DNA from: Chlorokybus atmophyticus
Taxonomy: Eukaryota > Streptophyta > Chlorokybophyceae > Chlorokybales > Chlorokybaceae
Assembly (NCBI GenBank): GCA_009103225.1
Contig: RHPI01001616.1
Span: forward strand, 374,731 to 414,315
Direction: 5' to 3'
Length of the DNA stretch: 39,585 nucleotides
The position numbers were made by a program, and so were the translations under genes. This document shows positions 1 to 11,100 of the stretch, piece by piece. Positions within the stretch are counted from its first letter, which is position 1; each line of letters starts with the position of its first letter. The notes under the pieces were generated by a model that saw nothing but the letters and a program-made list of their open reading frames with translations, was not told the origin of the DNA and ran no database searches.

Positions 1-950
1 CTGCGCGCCACCATGATGGCATGGGTAGATTATCTAGTCATGCCATGAACCACCACCACCATAATGGTAGTGGTTGTTCCACTTTTAAATGAGCAACACA
101 TATACCAAATGCCCTAACCACCACATGTGCGTCTTCTTTGTACTAATGCATGTGCTTAATGCAGCACATGAATATACTACTCTGTATACGGTATAGAATT
201 GAAAAAACACAAGTGAACCAAGTAGCAAACTAATCGAGCAGCAGCTAAGGCCCAAGTCACATCACAACGACTAGATATGAACTTAGGCTAAGGGGCTGGG
301 CTAAGTGCTATGCAAGGTGTAAGGGGTTGGTGCTGGCTGGCGAAAGCTCCCAGTATATCTGGGGAAAGCAGGGTAGGCGCAAGGAGGAAATGGGGAGAAG
401 CAGAGGCAGAAGTTAGCAGGCAACATAGCCATGACGCTGATGTTGATGCTGACAATGCCGACAATGCTGCTACACCCCCGCCTCCACAGCCGTCACAGCC
501 CATCTTCTACCCCTGTAACGGGTAGAACAGCCAACGCAAACGGCTACACTCGTTATTAATTGGGGTTACCAGCAGTGCACATTGGATTTGGCATGTATAA
601 CACCAACGCCCGTATCGTACATACTTGCGAACATGCTACTTGTATAGGCTTGCAAACGAATGCCTACAGTGAGGGTTAGCTGTCATATTCATATGAAACG
701 GCTGTGAGCGTGCACACTAAGATATGCGTGCCATTCAAACACACACGCAGCTTGTGTGTTGATGGCCGAGCAGGCATGTGTATGCGCGTTTTTATGTGAC
801 TCACACCTTGAAATTTGCTCACGCACATTCATGTCTGGTTGGGCTGATTGGCTTGTGCATGCGTGCGCGCACGTGCGGGGTGCATAAAGGAGTGTAGGTG
901 AGCCTCCCTCAACACACAACACATATGAACTCGCACATTAAGCGCACCAC

Positions 951-980
951 ATGCAAGTTACTCTATGGAGTAACTTGCAT
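951..980. repeat. Perfect 13-bp inverted repeat, 4-nt loop
   Basis: The arm ATGCAAGTTACTC (951-963) is followed by the loop TATG and then the exact reverse complement GAGTAACTTGCAT (968-980). This is seen directly. It could be a foldback transposon remnant or a structured RNA element; nothing nearby decides. Confidence 0.9.
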
Positions 981-1551
981 TATTATCACAAGGTGCGTGA
1001 GCATCTTGTCAACGCTTGTGTGCATGCTATGTTTGCGCATGCATGTACGCGTGTACATCAAATGCAGGACATGCATGCGCATGCACAACGTGTAGTCCAG
1101 TCAGCATGCAGCAACACATGCAAGGTGTCGTACAAATGACATTTAGTTGACCACCGGGCTACTACTAGCATGCTAATCTACTGCCTCTACCCCGTTAGAC
1201 ATGCAGCAGTCAATATGCAGTTGGTTAGTCACCTGCCCACATGGGCGTTGGTTAGTTGTTGGCGCTTTTGGTCACGCAGACAGCATGCAAATTGGCGACC
1301 AGGACTCCCCCTCCCTCTCTCCCTGGCTCCGCCGCCTTCCTTGCCCTCTGCAAGCGACGCAGCAGGGTTTGCTGGGTTGTGTCGTAGTTGCGTTGCACTG
1401 CCGACGTCAGCAGTGCCTGGTCCAGTGCCCCCTCCGCACAGGTTGTGCTGTGTTCGGTTCGGGTGCTGGGCTGGTTAGGTGCTGGTTGGGGTTGGGTGGT
1501 GGGGTTGGGTCTAGTGTGCTAAGGGTGAGTGGTGGCTATGCACAAATAATA

Positions 1552-1588
1552 GTAAAGGAGTTTGTGTGCCGCATACAAACTCCTTTAC
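1552..1588. repeat. Long inverted repeat, 14-bp arms plus 3
   Basis: GTAAAGGAGTTTGT (1552-1565) pairs with ACAAACTCCTTTAC (1575-1588). After one mismatch a further TGC/GCA pairing extends the stem, leaving a tiny loop. Seen directly; no associated gene is recognisable. Confidence 0.9.
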
Positions 1589-2189
1589 CGTAACGTGCTT
1601 GTAAGCAACATGGCCTATTGCGTACAAGCACATGATGGCACGTACTCGGTGTCACAGTGGGCATATCCAACCTTCACCAAGTATACAGCCGCTTTACTCC
1701 ACATATGAACATATGAGCGTCGTCGTCACCTGAAAGAGCTCGCCATCGAAGAGTGTCCCTCTTACATGTACATATACAGAGTCTTGCGTACATACATACA
1801 CCCACCTCAGCTGCGTAGTGCAAAAATAATGTCTCTGCTGCATAATAATGCTACCTCTCGGCTACTACTTATTGCTCTTTGCTATATATACTACACAGTC
1901 TGCACACATCAAAATTATAGCTCACACATTGATTCTGCCTTGGATGATTGCAGGTTGTTCACACTCCTTGATACTAGTGAACAGAGGAACATCCGCTGTA
2001 CCAACAGCAGACTGTCACTGCCACATCGTTATACCATCGCTATACATCCACCTTTCTTCCTCTTCAGCAAGCCTGGTTGATCGGCACGATAACACCCCGC
2101 ACAACAACACACCTGCAACATCAACAAACACCAGATCACACCCCCACCCACCCCAACACACACGTCCATCATCTCATACTTGTGTGTGT

Positions 2190-2330
2190 TGGCGTTGAAC
2201 GTGTTCTTCCCGCAGCACTTTGTGTTGGCGCCGTTGCGTATGCCTGTGGCGCTCCCCGCGCAGCAGACGTGCGTGGCGCGAGGGGTTGAACGCGTTGGCG
2301 CTGCAGCAGCGAGACTTGCCGCTGACGAGC
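2190..2330 (-). pseudogene. Degenerate galaxin-type repeats downstream of the intact gene
   Basis: On the minus strand two di-cysteine repeat fragments are visible. One reads GKSRCCSANAFNPSR (about 2317-2273) and the other THVCCAGSATG followed by TKCCGKNTFNANTHK (about 2271-2194). They lie in different frames separated by one base, and the first has an in-frame TAG shortly upstream (about 2338-2340). They match the repeat pattern of the gene at 2545-4616, whose last clean exon ends in TGA before this point. I read them as decayed extra repeats. They could instead be a live 3' extension reached by a splice event I did not find. Confidence 0.5.
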
Positions 2331-2544
2331 GGCTTAAGCTAGCCCTTGTGTCCTGGAGAAGAGGAGTGATACTTGTGTGCGCGTGTGTGGTGGTGGTGCG
2401 TGGGTGGGGGGCTCTGCGTATGCGTGTGCCAGTGCGTGCACAACTGCACGCACATGTACATGTTGATGTGTATGTGCGTGTGCTCGGGTGCTTGCTTGCT
2501 TGCGTGTGTGCGTGCGTGTGCGTGTGCGTGTGTGGTGCACACTT

Positions 2545-2904
2545 TCAGAGGTCTATTTTGGAATCATACTTCTGCTGGCCGCAGCATTGTGTCTTTATTC
2601 CTCCGGTGGGCAGAACCACCCCATCGCAGCACACCTGAACGCAGCAGGAACCAAGTCACTCCAACGTATTCTCCCTCACGCAGACACGCATTTGCACAGG
2701 CACACACTTGCATCACTGAAGTACTGCTAGTGGGTGGGTGAGAAATATTCTTATCTATGTGCATCATGCAGAAGTGCTAATCTCTTCATGCAGTGCAATC
2801 TGTCAACGGCTTCTTGTGTGTACCTCAGTTTTTTTGTCATAAGGCTGCGCGCCGCAGCAGTGGTCTTTCCCACCTGCTCGAGACTGCAAAGCCCCCCTGG
2901 CAGC

Positions 2905-2941
<37 letters not shown>

Positions 2942-4616
2942 CCCCATGCCATGAGCGCATACATACGCTCATACCACGCACATGCATGCGCGCACATGCA
3001 CGCACCCCACGCAGGCATGCACACATGCAAGCACACGCGCAAGTGCGTGCACACGCACACACCTCATGCGTGCGACTGCACACGGGAACACCCTCACACC
3101 TCATCAGTTGGGTTGTAGATGAGTTTGCCGCAGCATCGGTTCTTGCCTCCGGGATCGATTGGCAGAGGGGTCAGTTGGCAGCCTACATATCAAAAGTCGT
3201 GTGAGTTGGGTCAGTAAGGTGCATGGTTCAGATGCATATGTGTACAAGGATTGGGGCAACGTACAAAGTCCTCTTGTTGGGTTGATGGCGGTGGCCCCGC
3301 AGCGAGGTCTTGCCGCCAGCATTGGATTTTACAACATCCTTGCAGCAGATCTGGTGGTATGTACAAAAGTGTGAGCCGCATACACACTTGTGTGAGCGCG
3401 CGCCCACACCCGAACGCACACGAACAGGCAGATACACGTGCATGCGCATACGCACCTGGACACACATGCACATGCCCATGCACCCGCAGACCCCACACAA
3501 TACGCCATCAAGTTGACCTCAGTGTTTGGGTGGTTGTTCTTGTCAGCACAGAACTTGCTTTTGCCACCCACGGTGTCAACAATCGTTCCCTTGCAACCTG
3601 AGACTTAAAGCACAACAATTACACACACCCACCGAATGCACACATGTCACACAACAGCAATGCCGAACCCAAACCCAATCCCAACATGAGAGGACACATG
3701 TTGGCATACATATCTGCGTTGCGGGCTCAAACACGCCTGCGCAACACTTTGTCCCCTGGGCTCTGGGAAATAGCTTCCCCGCGCAACATATCTGCAGCAA
3801 AGAGTGTGAGTGAGTGGGTGGGTGAGAAAGAGTACAACAGTTCAAATGGACTTAACCTCATCGTTGGGGTTGTAGTTGACTCGTCCGCAGCGGGAGCGCT
3901 TGTTGCCGGGGTTGATAGCCAGCACATCGTTGTTGCAGCACCTGATGAAGGCAGCCATTGTGAGGAAACTGCCCATATGCACACGCACACATGCACCCCA
4001 CCACGCGCGCACACGCATGCATGCATGCGCACGTGTATGCACAAGTGCGCGCTTACACGTAGTCGCACACGTCCACATACGCGTGCGTGCACACCCACCC
4101 ACACACGCCTGCGCATACGCACTCGCACGGGTGCATGCGTACGCGCACACGCACGCATAGATGCACCCACCCACCCACCCACTCCCACCCCCACCCCCAC
4201 CCCCACCCTCACCCACCCACCTCCTTGGCAGGGTCGTACTCCACACCCCCGCACTTGGGCGGTGCGGGCGCCGGCGCAGGCGCAGGAGACGCCTCAGGAG
4301 GAGAAGGAGAAGGAGAAGGAGAGGGAGAAGGAGGAAAAGACTGAGGTGGATGTGGACCAGGCGAAGGATATGGACTCGGTTCAGGTGGTTTTGGTGCAGG
4401 GTTATGGCAGCGGTGCTGGGCTGGGGGACAGTGCTGCGGCGGAGTGGTGGGGGAATGCTGTCGACGAGGGCGAAGAGGAGGAAGAATGGGAAGAGTGGGG
4501 AGGGGGTGGAGGGCTTGCAAAGGCTGTGGAGGGCTGCAATGTGCATGAGTGGAATGGTCAGGTGGCGTGTTATTTAGTGCAGTGGGGTGGGGTGAGAAGT
4601 GCTGCTTGCACAGCAT
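2545..4616 (-). CDS. Galaxin-like di-cysteine repeat protein with Ser/Pro-rich N-terminal region
   Basis: Probably a secreted extracellular-matrix or cell-wall protein. Exons by splice sites and phase: 4616-4213, 3941-3857, 3791-3710, 3597-3518, 3350-3265, 3182-3100, 2883-2824, 2634-2545 (TGA). The first exon encodes a proline-rich run with SPSPSP and APAPAP blocks, like green-algal hydroxyproline-rich glycoproteins, then KCGGVEYDPAKE. Most later exons carry one repeat of the form CC-x-G...GGK-x-CCG-x3-YNP-x-DE, for example GGKNRCCGKLIYNPTDE and VCCDGVV...TQCCGQQKYDSK. This matches the repeat of galaxins, known from coral skeletal matrix. Junctions at 3710/3597 and 3265/3182 each rebuild a Cys-Cys pair across the intron, which supports the model. 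Exon 3350-3265 has one base too many (a +1 frameshift). The 5' end and signal peptide are unresolved; 4616 is only the first usable ATG. If the frameshift is an error, the length is about 322 residues. Confidence 0.65.
2905..2943. repeat. (AAC)n trinucleotide microsatellite
   Basis: About 13 uninterrupted ACA/AAC units. It lies at the 3' end of an intron of the minus-strand galaxin-like gene, where it appears as a TTG tract just before the acceptor region at 2884. A TGCTGCCAG directly after it would encode another Cys-Cys pair, but no acceptor AG precedes it. Confidence 0.95.
4156..4212. repeat. CCCACC/CCCCCA-rich tract
   Basis: A nearly pure C/A tract of CCCA and CCCCCA units. It forms the 5' part of the intron after the Ser/Pro-rich exon of the minus-strand galaxin-like gene, so it reads as a G-rich run on the transcript directly after the GTGAG donor at 4212. 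Confidence 0.85.
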
Positions 4617-5442
4617 GCAAGACTGCAAGGAGCATGCACAAAGGGGGACGTGGAGCACGTGGAGGTGTTAGTGGTGAGAAAGCCAGGAAAACATGCATGG
4701 GTATTGGCGCTGAGGTTGAGACAGCCTGCCTGCCTCACTTACAAGGCATCAACACACCAGTTGAAGCACATTCTGTTCGACATAGCACTCACCCATTACG
4801 ACCCGGTGCTCTCCCTCTCCCTCGCCCTCTGACAACCACCTACAACAGCTACTAAGTACACCCCCTTTGCCCCCCAGCTTTTGTCTCAGACTCTGTCACC
4901 AACCACCACCACTACGACCACCACCGCCTTAGCAAGCAGCAACAGCACGCCTGGTCAAGAAACCACAAAATGCATGGCACTGCGCGGACAAGAGTAGGGA
5001 CAACGCTGGGCACGGACCCCGCGCAAAAGGACCACGGGCGCTCAGTGAGATCTCGCTGAAGCATGCGCTTGCTCGTATCGCGGGGGGGGGGTAGAAACTC
5101 CTCCTCCTCGGTTATCTCTCATGGCTACAGGAGGAAATGGCTGATTCGGGTTCTGGCTCGCTGCCCCACTCCCTGAAACAGCCAAAATCCCCGGCCTGTC
5201 GGGGAGTCTATTGCTCTCGGGTGACGCAAGGAGTAGCCGCGTGTGGCGCTGCCGGGGAGCTCCAATCGAGAACGTCCAGAGGCCGCTGTCACCGTTCGTG
5301 ATTGGAGCACCACAATCTGATAGCAAAGGGAAGCTCCCCAGGGCACCAGCGAGGTTGAGAGTCGCTGCAAAACATTGCCTGGCGGCCAGGGGTTTCGGCT
5401 GGCGGTGAAAGGACGGAAAACAGCGGTTGCATGCAGGGGCTG

Positions 5443-5492
5443 GGGCTCCTCGAAGGAGCCAACTTGGCCACATTGGCAATGTGGCCAAGTTG
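5443..5492. repeat. Two adjacent hairpins, one with 16-bp arms
   Basis: GGCTCCT-CGA-AGGAGCC is immediately followed by CAACTTGGCCACATTG-G-CAATGTGGCCAAGTTG (5460-5492), a palindrome with 16-bp arms and a single central base. Both are seen directly. They mark the right edge of the GC-richer block 5040-5490, as the end of an inserted element might. Confidence 0.9.
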
Positions 5493-5705
5493 CTTTTCGC
5501 TTATAAACTCGTCACTCGTGGTGAGATTTGTACGGCCCTAGAACGCCAATTTTCATCAATCATGTCTGGATTGTAAGTCACTCGAGCCACGATGCAGCAA
5601 ACTTATGCTCTCAAGCCGAGTACCATTGTTTTATTCAAGTAACATTTGCAATTTCAATGTTATCATGGTTGAGAAATGCCAACATCCACTACCGTCCCAA
5701 CCTCA

Positions 5706-5747
5706 ATAAGTGCATACCATCGAGAACGGGCATTTGTATGCACTTAT
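5706..5747. repeat. 12-bp inverted repeat ATAAGTGCATAC, 18-nt loop
   Basis: ATAAGTGCATAC (5706-5717) pairs exactly with GTATGCACTTAT (5736-5747). The core ATAAGTGCATA recurs right after the 72-nt palindrome (from about 5952) and in inverted orientation near 6083-6093, so the motif is shared by several inverted pairs in this stretch. Confidence 0.85.
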
Positions 5748-5881
5748 CGCGTTTATGCACCCGCTTCAGGTGCATATATTATGAACTCTTATTTGCCAAG
5801 AGTGCATAATTCATGCATGTATACAACAATTTTTACATTAAGTTACGTGATCACACATACGATCGTAATTGAAAAACAGTG

Positions 5882-5953
5882 ATCAAGGTAGAGTACGCTT
5901 TGGTTACAGTTGCATTATAATGCAACTGTAACCAAAGCGTACTCTACCTTGAT
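5882..5953. repeat. Perfect 72-nt palindrome (36-bp arms, no loop)
   Basis: The left arm begins ATCAAGGTAGAGTACGCTTT and the sequence turns at ATTA|TAAT (centre 5917/5918), continuing as the exact reverse complement to 5953. No mismatch and no loop were found. Such a structure is unstable in cloning and replication, so its intactness suggests a recent origin or a functional element. Confidence 0.95.
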
Positions 5954-8115
5954 AAGTGCATAGACACATCAAAGGTGAAGCATCTTGTGGGATGCATTTA
6001 TGATGAGCTGCAGATGCTCGTAACGCACAGATGTTTGCCTTGAAAACGTCAGTGACGACCAAATTTGTGCACTAAACGCGGATATGCACTTATTGAATGT
6101 AGAGCGTAATGCAAAATGAAAGAGATTGATAATGCATGTACACATGCCACACTTTTAAACTTTAATGAAATTGTGCTTTCGCTCAAGCCTTACAATGGAA
6201 ATGTAACTCCACATACAAACGCTTACATGCGTATGCACATTTGGTATGTAATAACACTTTATATGGGTATAATGATACTTCATATGGCCATATAACACTC
6301 TGTAAGGTTCAATTGCCGGGCTATAAATGCTTCACACTCGTATTCATCTTAATTAGGTTTAAGTGGAATAAGATGAAGTGTTTGCGGTGCTTAATGGCTT
6401 ATGATTAACACATGTCAACTGCAACTGCAAGTGAAAAATCTAAAGCACACTACTTCATGCTCATTGAAAATATTCGATATGATGCGTGCAGCCACGACAG
6501 TGAAAGCCATGTAGTTGTTGCGTATATGCATTACACGCAATAGAATACACTACACAACAGCTCATAATGCGACTTGCTACACTCATTGCATGCAAAGCGC
6601 GTGATGTGTGAATGTTGTTATAAACATAATTAAAAGGCTATGAAACGTTACGCTATGCAATGCGTAAGATTGCTCATTCTTGTTGCGTTGCTATGACTTT
6701 GCTATGGCAAAATACGTGGCTTGATATGTACACACTGACTGCAACACCGTGCAAGACTAACTAGCTGCACATGCGTGCAGGTAAAATCTGTGACTGTCAC
6801 TTGCCATGCATGCACTGCATGTGGTCTAACGGGGTAATAGTAGTAAGTACGTAGGAGAGTAGATAGCCCGGTGGTGTGAAGTGTAAACATAAATGCGGTG
6901 TGCTGAGTGAGTATGTGGGTGTTTGCTATGCATGCTGTGTGCTGTGCATGCGCGTGATGCAGCTTGCATCTTTTGTACACTACAATCATGTAACACTACT
7001 TGAAATGGCATACCTTCGTGTAATGGGTTGCACACTCGATTATCAATGCATTGCTTAGGCTCCACTTCCAATGGCTGATCTCACACATGCCCCATGTGAG
7101 TACCTGTCCAGCCAATGTAAACCTGTTGCATGCATACGCCATGCCCAGATTTCTACAGTTGAAATGGTTGAGGCACACTTTGACAAGTATGATGCACTAG
7201 CATCGCAACATTAATAGGAACACACGCATGCAGACACGCATGTGTTCCAGGGCGTGGACAACACAATTATTATCCTACAACCTCAACGCACAAGCATACA
7301 ATAACAGCCGCATTGGTTCCACCACATGTGGTGGCCAAACTGGCTGACTATGTTCTACACTATTGCAGCGAGCCGTGCACTCATAGTGTCCAGCGCAGTA
7401 GCAGGGCACTGATGGCAACTACACGGGAGAACGTTTCTGTACAATGTATAGCAACTAACTTGGGAGGGGTTTCCAACACCTGTACACCTGCATATGGCAA
7501 CCACAGCCAGCGGTGCGATGTGTGCGTGAGCACAGAAACTGGGAAAACACGCGGTGGTTGGGGCATTACCTTCATATACTGCTATGCATGATTCAACAAA
7601 AATAACACCAAGTGTTCAAGTCGCACAGCTGGACCATAGCAGACACACCTCTTTGCAGCAAAGGTATCCTCCATAAAAACGTCTTTCTGACCACAGGTGA
7701 GCACGCAAGCGGTATGTCAGTGCTACCGCCATACACCAACATAACCACAGGCAGAAGAACACGCATACCTTGAAGATAGCGGCAGCAAGGCTATTGCACC
7801 TGCCACCAACGCATACATCACAACCCTCACAGCAAACAATGACACCAGCAACAGCAACATAGGCAATCGTGGAGCGCCATCAAGACCAGACGTCTGGCTT
7901 GACAGCACAACTAACGACGGTGGGGAGAAGACACACAGCAAGTTTCAACATGACAAGGACACAGGAAAATATATGGACCCCAACACCTGTAACCCACTGC
8001 TGTTAGTACACCTGTCCTTTGGAAAGGCAGGTGCAGTAGTATACAAATATACAGCACCAGTAGATGCAGGGTACTTACCTGGAGTAACTGACAGACTGTC
8101 AACCAGCATTTCGTC

Positions 8116-11100
8116 TCAGCGCCCGGCGGAAGCGCCTGCCTGCGCTTCACCCGCAGCAGTCTGAACTCCAATATCCAATTGCTGCCGCAGCTTGACGGAA
8201 AAGGGATACAGCTTGAGGCCTTGCTTGCAAGTAGCGAGAGACACATCCGTTGCTTCAATCGCCAGGCAGTACTGAGCCACCTCTTCCCATGCTGCGTCTC
8301 CGGCCGTCTGCTTGGCATGCAAGAGGCTCTCATATGTGAGTCGCAGCGCCCATACACAGGCTGGAAGATGCTCCTGTCGCATGCCCTTTGCAGCTGGCGC
8401 GAATACCTTCTTACAGGCGCTAAGCGCAATGGACACTTCACTCGGCATCAACAGCAAAGCAGCTTCGATAGCTTCCACCCAGATGCTTGTGTTCTGTACA
8501 AAGATGGGGGTCTCTTTCAACAGCTGAAGCAACACTTTTGTCCAACCATTGCAGTCCATCAGAGCTGGAGGAGTGCAAACGTCTAGGAGGTGTTTATCGT
8601 CAAAGCCTTGCAGTGGTTGAGCGAGCGGCTGGAGCATGCGGACATCAGGTGCTATCAGGTCGCAAAGCGTGGAGACCACAGACATTGGGCTGCTTGATAG
8701 TTGCAGCAATGCCAGGTACTCCTTAGCTACGCGTTGTCTTGCACTTGAAGAGTTTGCCGCCTTAATCGCCTCATGCATGGCTGCCAGTGCCGCTTCTGCA
8801 TTGCTGTCCAGCATATGAAGACAAGCAAGGTTGATGTGCCGATAAGCTTCATCATCACCAAATACCCGTACGCGGCTGCTCACAAAGTTATACACTTGCA
8901 GTAAGCGGGCAAGTGAGTCTCTTGGGGAAGCTGTCACATGCTCTTGGCTGGGTGTGAAGCCTTGCATGCGCGACGCTTTTTGCGGTTTTAACATTAGTAG
9001 CAAAGCGTCCACTGCTGCTGCCGCTGAAGATTGATCTTGCAAGCAGAGAGCAAGAAAGTCACTGATGGATTTGTGGAAGCCAGCAGTTTGCTGACCCTTT
9101 ACAGCCGCAAGCAGTGCCTTGTGCACAACAGCTGCAACCTCTGTCAAGCCGGATGTTGCTGAAAGCAGGGTGAGGTGCAAGCGCAGCAGCTGGCAACTGG
9201 TTGGATAGCGAGCTACGAGCACACTGCTGGTCTTGACAGCAACTTGAGCACCGCTCATTGCGTGCGTCCAGAGCACTGCATTAGCTGCAAAGCATTCGCG
9301 AGCTTCCACAATGTCGTTCTGTGTTGATACCGAGCCTCCGGCTTCGCTGTAGACGCCCATGCAGCCTTGCCAACCTCTGCTGGCAGCTGTGAACAAGCGC
9401 TCTACAAGAGCTCCCTGCGTTGCGTCCCAGTTCTCGGACTTGTCTACAGCCGGCCAATCTATGACCAACAAGTCTTGTTGGTAACCCAAACGCTTCGCAA
9501 CTTGCTGTGGAAGAGCACCCTGCACCACGGTGTGCGCAGCAGCCAGCCACAACACGCACACATCTCTTGGATGCAATGCAGTGAGCAGCCCGATCAGTGC
9601 GTGTGGCTCTGCAGGGACTGCTGCTAGATTGGGGTCTTGCACTTGCTGTGGTGATGGATTGTACGCAGCAGGGCGCGAATCTGGCGGTGTTTCAGCCAGC
9701 GAGACGAGCTCATTCACCCAAACCAAAGCCAGCTCAGACTGGCCGGCCATGCTTAATGCAGCCAACAAACGGAGCGCAATGTCGAGAAGACAGGCACTCT
9801 TGTGTTGCCAGGAGTCTAGCCCCGCTGCTAGCGCCCTAGACGAAGAGGAATCTGTATCACTGGGACGATGACCATTGCCGGTGCTGAGCAGCACGGATGC
9901 TGAGAGCCACACCATCGCGCGGTAGCTAATGTCCTGAAGCATGCTGACGCTCTCCGCATTGCTGATGACAAAGCACCACAGCTCGTATGAAAACCTGCAG
10001 TACTGCACCTGCACGACATTGCCAGCTGAAAGCACTAGCCAGCTATAAACCAAGCTGTAAGTGAGACTACAGAGCAGCTTGGCGCATGCAGCATGATCAC
10101 ACACTCACCCCGTAGCCAAGCATTTCAGCCGCCTCTGTCGCATCTTGCCGCTTGCAGAAAAGATGGAGGTACACCCACCATATGGCCACATTCTGAGGTG
10201 CAATGTCTAATGCCTTGGCCAGTGCTTTGAGGGCCTGCACACAAGTGAAGTGCTGTAATGTGACAAATGTGATCAATCAACCAGACAACGCAATCCATGA
10301 CTGATACCTCTTCTTGTGCTTGCTTGCTTGCATGCACAGGGTTGTAATGCAAGTAGCACTTGACAGCTAATGCCACCCAGGCCTCGCAATCGGTTGGATT
10401 GTCTTGAATGTGTGTCTGCCAGATGATGTCAATGTCAGCAACTTCAATCAACATCAACACAGCGCATGCGCACTAGTAAAATTCTCAATACCTCCAGGGC
10501 TGCCACCTCATCTTCATCAGTGCCAGTTCGCTCAGCATGCTGCATGTCAGTAGGAGACGGAGCTGGGGAACCTGTGTTGTAATAGCGCTGATCACGGTTG
10601 GCTGCGAGCCGTGCAGAGTTATCAGCACGCACGTGAGGGTTGGGCGATGAGCCCACTGAAGGAAGCACCCAGCTACTCGCTGCAGCAGTGTCTCCAAAGT
10701 CGAACCAATAGTCCGACAATGTGCTGAATGCAGTCTCATGATGGTTGAGCAGATAGTACTTGGGAACCTCTTCTCCCAGCAAACCATCCATGCCTACCTC
10801 CGCATCCAACATTTTGACACGGAACCCTGCAGAGTGATGAGTTGAGGGACAGGTGATCACAGCTGCGTGGGTGAGCTAAAACCACACAGCCAGATAAAGC
10901 TGCCGGCCAAGGAGGTTGCTGACCGAAAATGCACAGTAGACACTTACCTACCCGCCGTCCGAAAACTACCATATTAAGAGACTTCTCGCTATCAAGAAGC
11001 CTTTCCAGCTCCTGTATTGAGCGTGCCTTGCTGACTTGCTTCCCCTTGACATGCTCGCGAGCTGCATCTAGGAGATTGTTCAAGTCCTACAGCCAGTATC

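Larger units (their letters stand above)
1..2189. other. Spacer without a convincing gene
   Basis: I see no exon with recognisable protein similarity here on either strand. Open frames are short and have the low-complexity composition of GCATG/CA-rich sequence. Two strong hairpins (951-980 and 1552-1588) are listed separately. The 3' untranslated region of the galaxin-like gene to the right may extend into this stretch. Confidence 0.5.
4660..8115. other. Intergenic region, partly AT-rich, with clustered palindromes
   Basis: No recognisable gene. The block 5040-5490 is GC-richer and contains open frames on both strands, but I recognise no protein or RNA in them. From about 5500 to 7200 the sequence becomes AT-rich and holds several strong inverted repeats, listed separately. 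This composition and the palindromes suggest remnants of foldback or MITE-type elements. The right part flanks the 3' end of the ZFC3H1-like gene and may include its 3' untranslated region. Confidence 0.5.

Noticed and set aside
2339-2542. His/Thr/Arg-rich minus-strand frames
   Set aside because: They translate simple GTGTGC/ACACGC repeats in the spacer after the galaxin stop codon.
3644-4855. 403-codon plus-strand frame
   Set aside because: It overlaps the galaxin-like exons and consists largely of CA-repeat and GGAGAA-repeat translation; the minus strand carries the conserved Cys repeats.
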